From positions 1 through 28,311 of the forward strand of contig JBEKHI010000054.1 in the NCBI GenBank assembly GCA_050012355.1: 28,311 nt of DNA, in the 5' to 3' direction. The notes under the pieces were generated by a model, which did no database searches, was not told where the DNA came from, and saw nothing but the letters and a program-made list of their open reading frames with translations. Below are positions 24,191 through 28,311 of the stretch, piece by piece (positions within the stretch are counted from its first letter, which is position 1; each line of letters starts with the position of its first letter). The stretch comes from JBEKHI01 sp050012355 (GTDB taxonomy: Bacteria; Actinomycetota; Actinomycetes; Streptosporangiales; Streptosporangiaceae). A program made the translations under genes and the position numbers.

Positions 24191-25312
24191 GTGCGAGGAC
24201 CGGTCCCTGAGCCGCCGGGCGGCCTGACCTCCTCCGATGCCACACCTGACAGGCCGGCTGCCCGCGCCCGCGTTACGATCGGCCAAGTGGCGGAGTTGGC
24301 TGGTGTCTCGGTCTCGACAGTCTCCCGGGTGCTCAATGGGCGGTCCGACGTGTCGGCCGAGACACGACTAGCCGTCGAACGGGTCGCCCGTGCCCGTGGG
24401 TATGTAACCCGCCGAGCCCTGGCCGGCGGCCCGGCCCGGCCATCGCATGAGCAGTTCGACTTCGCGGATGGGCGCTTGAGCGGCCTGGTCGGTGTCACGA
24501 CCACCACCTCAGGAACTGCTTATTTCTCCACTATTCTGGCAGGCATTACCGAAGCGCTGGCCGAGCGAGAGATGTGGGCTTTGGTGTGCCCGACTCGGCA
24601 AGAACACGACCGCGAAGTGTCCGTGCTCGAACGCCTCATGCGCAGCGAGATGGTCGGCGCGTTGCTGCTACTGCCTGAGGAGTCGCCTGACGAGCTGCGG
24701 AGGTTGAGAGAGGACGGCTTGGTCTTCGTGGTGGTGGATCCACTCCACGACGTGGGGCAAGACATCCCGGCTGTCTCAGCGGACAACTCCGCGGGGGCAC
24801 ACCAGGCCACCGCTCATCTGCTGCAACTAGGGCATCGCCGCATCGGAGTCATCACCGGCCGCGGGGACGGTACTGCCACCAGGGCGCGACTGCAGGGCCA
24901 TTACGCCGCTCTGGCGGAAGCGGGCGTTATGCCGGACCCGATGCTCGAGGTGGAGGCGGATTTCCTTGTCCCGGGGGGCGCCGTCGGCGCCGAGCGTCTG
25001 CTCGGATTGGCCAACCCGCCGACGGCGATTTTTGCCTTTAACGACTGCATGGCCATCGGGGCACTCCACGCGGCACGAGCCAGAGGACTCCGGCTCCCCG
25101 ACGACCTGTCTGTCGTGGGTTTCGATGACACGCCTGAAGCCGAAGCCGCTTATCCCGCGCTCACGACGGTTCATCAGCCCCTTAGGGAACTGGGCCGCAT
25201 GGCAGTCAGTCAGCTGGTCAGGCTGATAGATAGCCAGCAGTTCGAGCCCCTGCACGTCGCACTTGCCACGCGGCTCGTAGTCCGATCGTCCACGGCGCGC
25301 CCCACCCGCTAG
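24191..25312 (+). CDS. LacI family transcriptional regulator
   Basis: A 373-residue repressor-type regulator starting at GTG 24191, with AAGG upstream. The DNA-binding helix-turn-helix and hinge are at about 28–75 (VAELAGVSVSTVSRVLNG, then VSAETRLAVERVARARGY). The periplasmic-binding-like sugar domain follows from about 98 (GLVGVTTTTSGTAYFSTIL), with LLQLGHRRIGVITG, FAFNDCMAIGALHAARARGL and DLSVVGFDDTPEAE. It lies between two GH3 genes and so probably senses a released sugar and controls one or both. A perfect palindrome 93 nt downstream, on the second GH3 promoter, is its likeliest target. Confidence 0.93.
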   Translation: MRGPVPEPPGGLTSSDATPDRPAARARVTIGQVAELAGVSVSTVSRVLNGRSDVSAETRLAVERVARARGYVTRRALAGGPARPSHEQFDFADGRLSGLVGVTTTTSGTAYFSTILAGITEALAEREMWALVCPTRQEHDREVSVLERLMRSEMVGALLLLPEESPDELRRLREDGLVFVVVDPLHDVGQDIPAVSADNSAGAHQATAHLLQLGHRRIGVITGRGDGTATRARLQGHYAALAEAGVMPDPMLEVEADFLVPGGAVGAERLLGLANPPTAIFAFNDCMAIGALHAARARGLRLPDDLSVVGFDDTPEAEAAYPALTTVHQPLRELGRMAVSQLVRLIDSQQFEPLHVALATRLVVRSSTARPTR

Positions 25313-25370
25313 GCGCCAACGCTGCTGTAAGCGGTCAACGATCAGATCGTCCTGGAAGACGCTCGGGACC

Positions 25371-25399
25371 TTGACGACGCTGCAACTCGGACCTAGCGT
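25371..25399 (+). promoter_or_regulatory. Promoter of the second GH3 gene
   Basis: TTGACG, 17 bases, TAGCGT matches the actinobacterial housekeeping pattern (TTGACR/TAGnnT). The expected start point is near 25406, the first bases of the adjacent palindrome. Confidence 0.6.
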
Positions 25400-25404
25400 C
25401 ATTC

Positions 25405-25434
25405 GGTAGTTCCCGGAAATTTCCGGGAACTACC
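25405..25434. promoter_or_regulatory. Perfect 30-bp palindrome, probable operator
   Basis: The left half GGTAGTTCCCGGAAA is followed exactly by its complement TTTCCGGGAACTACC. It covers the predicted transcription start of the second GH3 gene, a standard position for a repressor site. An extra CCGGGAAC at 25433–25440 repeats part of the right arm (25423–25430) in direct orientation. LacI-family operators are usually palindromes of 14–20 bp; the central sequence here is AATT rather than the common CG. It could also form a hairpin in the leader mRNA. Confidence 0.65.
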
Positions 25435-25458
25435 GGGAACCAGTCCCAGGGCGGACAC

Positions 25459-28311
25459 ATGTCTTCTGAACTGACCGCGCCGGCGGGTCGCGTGCGGGCC
25501 CGCGCCAGATGGACCAGGATCGTCGTGGCGGTAATCGTCGTGATTGCCGCAGGACTGTGGTCGGCGGTGGGGCTGACTCCGCAGGCCAGTTCGCCGGCCC
25601 GTGCGGCATCCTGCCCCTGGGTTGATTCCACGGCACCCGTGTCTACCAGAGTGGAAGAGGTGATGTCGCAGATAACGGAGGCCCAGGAACTCGCGCTGGT
25701 AAACGGCGGCTCGGGCAGCTATGCCGGCAATATTCCGGCCATCCCGGCGTTGTGCATCCCGTCCATCAACCTGGAGGACGGGCCTCAGGGGGTTGGCGAC
25801 GGACAGTGCTGCGTCACCCAATTGCCGGCCCCCGTTGCGGCGGCGTCCACGTGGGACACGAGCCTGGAGCAGCAATACGGCGCGGTCGTGGGCTCGGAGG
25901 AGGCGGGCAAGGGAGCCAACGTCAACCTTGGCCCGACCATAAACATCGTGCGCGACCCCCGATGGGGCCGCGCCTTCGAGAGCTTCGGCGAGGATCCGTA
26001 CCTCTCCGGCCAGATGGCCGCCGCTTATGTCACGGGTGTCCAGTCCCAGGGGATCATGGACCAGGTCAAGCACTACGCGGTGTACAACAACGAGACCAAC
26101 CGCAACAACTCCTCTGACGACGACGTGGTCCAGGAGCGAGCTGAGCAGGAAATATACATGCCCGCTTTCCAGGCGGCGGTCAATGCCGGGGTGGACTCGG
26201 CCATGTGCGCGTACAGCCAGCCGAACGGCGTGCCCGCCTGCCAGAATTTCTACCTGCTAGGCAGCCTCGACAACGAACTCGGTTTCCAGGGCTTCGTCAC
26301 CTCGGACTGGTATGCCACCCAGAGCACGCAGCCGTCCCTGGAAGCCGGCGACGACATGGACATGCCCGGTGACGATAATTACGGCACCAACCTCGCCGCG
26401 GAAATCGGGAACCAGGTCCCACGCGATTACCTGGATGACGCAGTCGAGCGAATCCTGACGGAGTTGTTCAACTCCAATCTCATAAACACCGGCAACACTG
26501 GCTGCACCTGCAACACGGTGACATCGGCAGCCCACACGGCAACCGCCCTCCAGGTCGCCGAAGAGGGCACGGTGCTGCTCAAGAACTCGGGCAGCATCCT
26601 GCCGCTCAACCCCAGCACGGTCGGCTCGATCGCCGTCATCGGCACCGATGCCAGCAGCAGCCCGACCTACTCTGGTGGAGGCAGCGCCAGCACCACCGCG
26701 AGCAACCAGGTCACGCCGCTGGCCGGCATCCAGGCCGCGGCGGGCACCGGTGTGACGGTGACCTATAACGACGGCACCAACCAGGCGTCCGCCGTCGCGG
26801 CTGCGCAGGCCGCCAACGTAGCCGTCATTTTCGCGGATTACACCGAGAGCGAAGGCTCCGACCTCACCAGCATCGACCTGGGCACGGCCGACGACGATCT
26901 GATCAGCGCCGTGGCCGCGGCTAACCCCAACACCATCGTTGTGCTCAACACGGGCTCGGCGGTGACCATGCCCTGGGCGAACAGCGTTTCCGGGATTCTG
27001 GAACAGTGGTATCCGGGACAGGTGGACGGTACCGCCGCCGCGGCCGTGCTGTTCGGCGCAGCCGATCCCTCGGGGCACCTGCCCGTCACTTTCCCCAGCA
27101 GCTTGGCCCAGGTGCCTGCCAGCACCGCGGCGGAATTCCCCGGTGCCAACGGGCAGGTCCTGTACAACGAGGGCATAGACGTCGGCTACCGCTGGTATCA
27201 GTCCCAGGACCTGACGCCTGAGTACCCCTTCGGCTTCGGGCTGTCCTACACGACCTTCTCGTACTCCAATTTGTCCATCACCGGGTTCAACGCCGCCAAT
27301 ACGGCCACCGTGACTGCCACGGTCACTAACACCGGCTCAGTAGCGGGTGCGGACGTGGCCCAGCTGTACGTCGGCGACCCTTCCAGTACCGGGGAACCGC
27401 CGTGGCAGTTGAAGGACTTCCAGCGCGTCAGCCTCAACCCTGGCGCCTCGACCACGGTCTCCTTCAGCGTGCCCGTCCACGACCTCACCTATTGGGCCGG
27501 CCCGGGCGCCACGAGTTACCCGACGGCGTGGTCCGGTAGCGATCCTGATGGCGGAGGATGGACCGCGCCGGCCGGCACGTATGCGATCGGCGTAGGAGAC
27601 TCATCCGCCAACCTGCCCCTCACCGGTTCCCTCACACTGGCCAGCCCGGTGGGGCCGGACACGGTGAGCCTCAACACCCCGGATCCTCAGGCGACCCCCG
27701 TCGGCTCAACCGTCGACCTGCAGATGAGCGCCACCGACTCGGCAGCCGGGCAGACACTCACCTACACCGCCTCGGGCCTGCCGGGCGGCCTGTCGATCGA
27801 CCCGTCCACCGGAGCGATAACCGGGACCGCTCTCTTTAGCGAGAGCGACACAGTGACGGTGACGGCCACCGACGGCGAAGCGTACGAAAGCAGCGTCTCA
27901 TTCCCGTGGAACGTCGCTGCGCCGCCAGTCACCGCGTCGGTGGTGCCAGCCGGCTCAAGTTGTAACGCCCCTGTCTCCGGTGATTCCCAGCTCAGCGAGG
28001 GAGGTTTCACCGCCAGTACGAGCACCCCCTCGGGCGACGGCCCCCAGACAGCTATCACCAATGCGGTCAGCGGTTCGAACAGCAGCCGCTTCAGCACGGA
28101 CACCGACCAGACGGCCGGCATGTACTACGAGGTCAACATGGGCGCGTCGCAGACCTTCAACCAGATAGAGATGGAGTTCCCTGACTGGCCTACCGACTAC
28201 GCCCCGGATTACAACGTCGAGGTCTCGAGCAACGGCAGTTCGTGGACGGTGGTGGCCAGCTGCTACGGCAACGGAAGCCCGGAAACAGCCACCTTCAGCA
28301 GTCAGACCGCC
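25459..28311 (+). CDS. Secreted GH3 glycosidase with FnIII-, Ig-like and F5/8-type domains (partial)
   Basis: 951 codons are in the window and the frame is open at the right edge. The ATG at 25459 has AGGG seven bases upstream. A signal sequence with a long hydrophobic core (about 20–40) is followed by a GH3 N-domain (about 55–300) with KHYAVYNNE and nucleophile Asp283 in VTSDWYATQ. The GH3 C-domain (about 360–570) keeps DYTESEGSDLTSIDLG, with acid/base candidates Glu463/Glu465. FGFGLSYTTF near 591 leads to an FnIII-like domain. About 740–815 is an Ig-like putative-binding domain (LPGGLSIDPSTGAITG). From about 835 a discoidin-like (F5/8 type C) carbohydrate-binding domain begins and is cut off. 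It is a paralogue of the upstream GH3 but with different accessory domains and a standard active site. Confidence 0.9.
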   Translation, partial: MSSELTAPAGRVRARARWTRIVVAVIVVIAAGLWSAVGLTPQASSPARAASCPWVDSTAPVSTRVEEVMSQITEAQELALVNGGSGSYAGNIPAIPALCIPSINLEDGPQGVGDGQCCVTQLPAPVAAASTWDTSLEQQYGAVVGSEEAGKGANVNLGPTINIVRDPRWGRAFESFGEDPYLSGQMAAAYVTGVQSQGIMDQVKHYAVYNNETNRNNSSDDDVVQERAEQEIYMPAFQAAVNAGVDSAMCAYSQPNGVPACQNFYLLGSLDNELGFQGFVTSDWYATQSTQPSLEAGDDMDMPGDDNYGTNLAAEIGNQVPRDYLDDAVERILTELFNSNLINTGNTGCTCNTVTSAAHTATALQVAEEGTVLLKNSGSILPLNPSTVGSIAVIGTDASSSPTYSGGGSASTTASNQVTPLAGIQAAAGTGVTVTYNDGTNQASAVAAAQAANVAVIFADYTESEGSDLTSIDLGTADDDLISAVAAANPNTIVVLNTGSAVTMPWANSVSGILEQWYPGQVDGTAAAAVLFGAADPSGHLPVTFPSSLAQVPASTAAEFPGANGQVLYNEGIDVGYRWYQSQDLTPEYPFGFGLSYTTFSYSNLSITGFNAANTATVTATVTNTGSVAGADVAQLYVGDPSSTGEPPWQLKDFQRVSLNPGASTTVSFSVPVHDLTYWAGPGATSYPTAWSGSDPDGGGWTAPAGTYAIGVGDSSANLPLTGSLTLASPVGPDTVSLNTPDPQATPVGSTVDLQMSATDSAAGQTLTYTASGLPGGLSIDPSTGAITGTALFSESDTVTVTATDGEAYESSVSFPWNVAAPPVTASVVPAGSSCNAPVSGDSQLSEGGFTASTSTPSGDGPQTAITNAVSGSNSSRFSTDTDQTAGMYYEVNMGASQTFNQIEMEFPDWPTDYAPDYNVEVSSNGSSWTVVASCYGNGSPETATFSSQTA

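Noticed and set aside
1..28311. CRISPR array, tRNA or rRNA genes
   Set aside because: No regularly spaced repeats, and no cloverleaf or rRNA-like stretches, were noticed on either strand.

Overview
The window is high-GC DNA with actinobacterial gene content: a cydABDC operon, a SigK/RskA/fasciclin locus, an Asp23/Gls24 cluster with DUF6286 and AmaP, a DUF3311–MctP pair, and LacI-controlled secreted GH3 enzymes. It most likely comes from a soil-type actinomycete (Streptomyces or Streptosporangiales-like gene content). Genus cannot be fixed by reading. Intact operons alternate with gene relics.

Layout. (1) 1–5161, minus: cydA-cydB-cydD-cydC, the cytochrome bd oxidase and its ABC exporter; cydC runs off the left edge. 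(2) 5529–8100: a frameshifted ABC-2 permease pseudogene meets a multiply frameshifted IS701-like transposase relic. (3) 8593–13519: an Asp23/Gls24 envelope-stress island. The minus operon is csbD, two asp23-type genes, an HPD-motif small protein, a DUF2273-like membrane peptide, a third asp23, DUF6286 and amaP. The divergent plus operon is an ECF sigma factor, a zinc anti-sigma–Asp23 fusion and another Asp23-like gene. Most junctions are 1–11-nt overlaps. (4) 14205–16906: a fasciclin relic, an intact sigK (minus), and a second sigK plus rskA, both pseudogenes. The fasciclin relic and the dead sigK share a promoter-like motif with identical spacing. (5) 17300–19864: DUF3311, the MctP-type monocarboxylate symporter and a GNAT acetyltransferase. 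(6) 19865–20547: SDR and IS630 transposase fragments. (7) 20548–28311: two large secreted GH3 glycosidases flanking a LacI regulator. The second has a TTGACG/TAGCGT promoter whose predicted start point lies on a perfect 30-bp palindrome; the gene runs off the right edge.

How the genes may work together. The cyd genes make a high-affinity terminal oxidase. The Asp23 island looks like a self-contained stress module: a sigma factor, a candidate anti-sigma that itself carries an Asp23-like domain, and the membrane-anchored Asp23 proteins it may control. The SigK locus looks like a regulon that has lost its local anti-sigma and target genes while keeping one sigma factor. The GH3/LacI block reads as a carbohydrate-use locus.

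The most unusual items are the Asp23 island with its anti-sigma fusion and HPD protein, the matched SigK-type promoters, and the palindrome on the GH3 promoter. Function calls rest on reading motifs; no database search was run.
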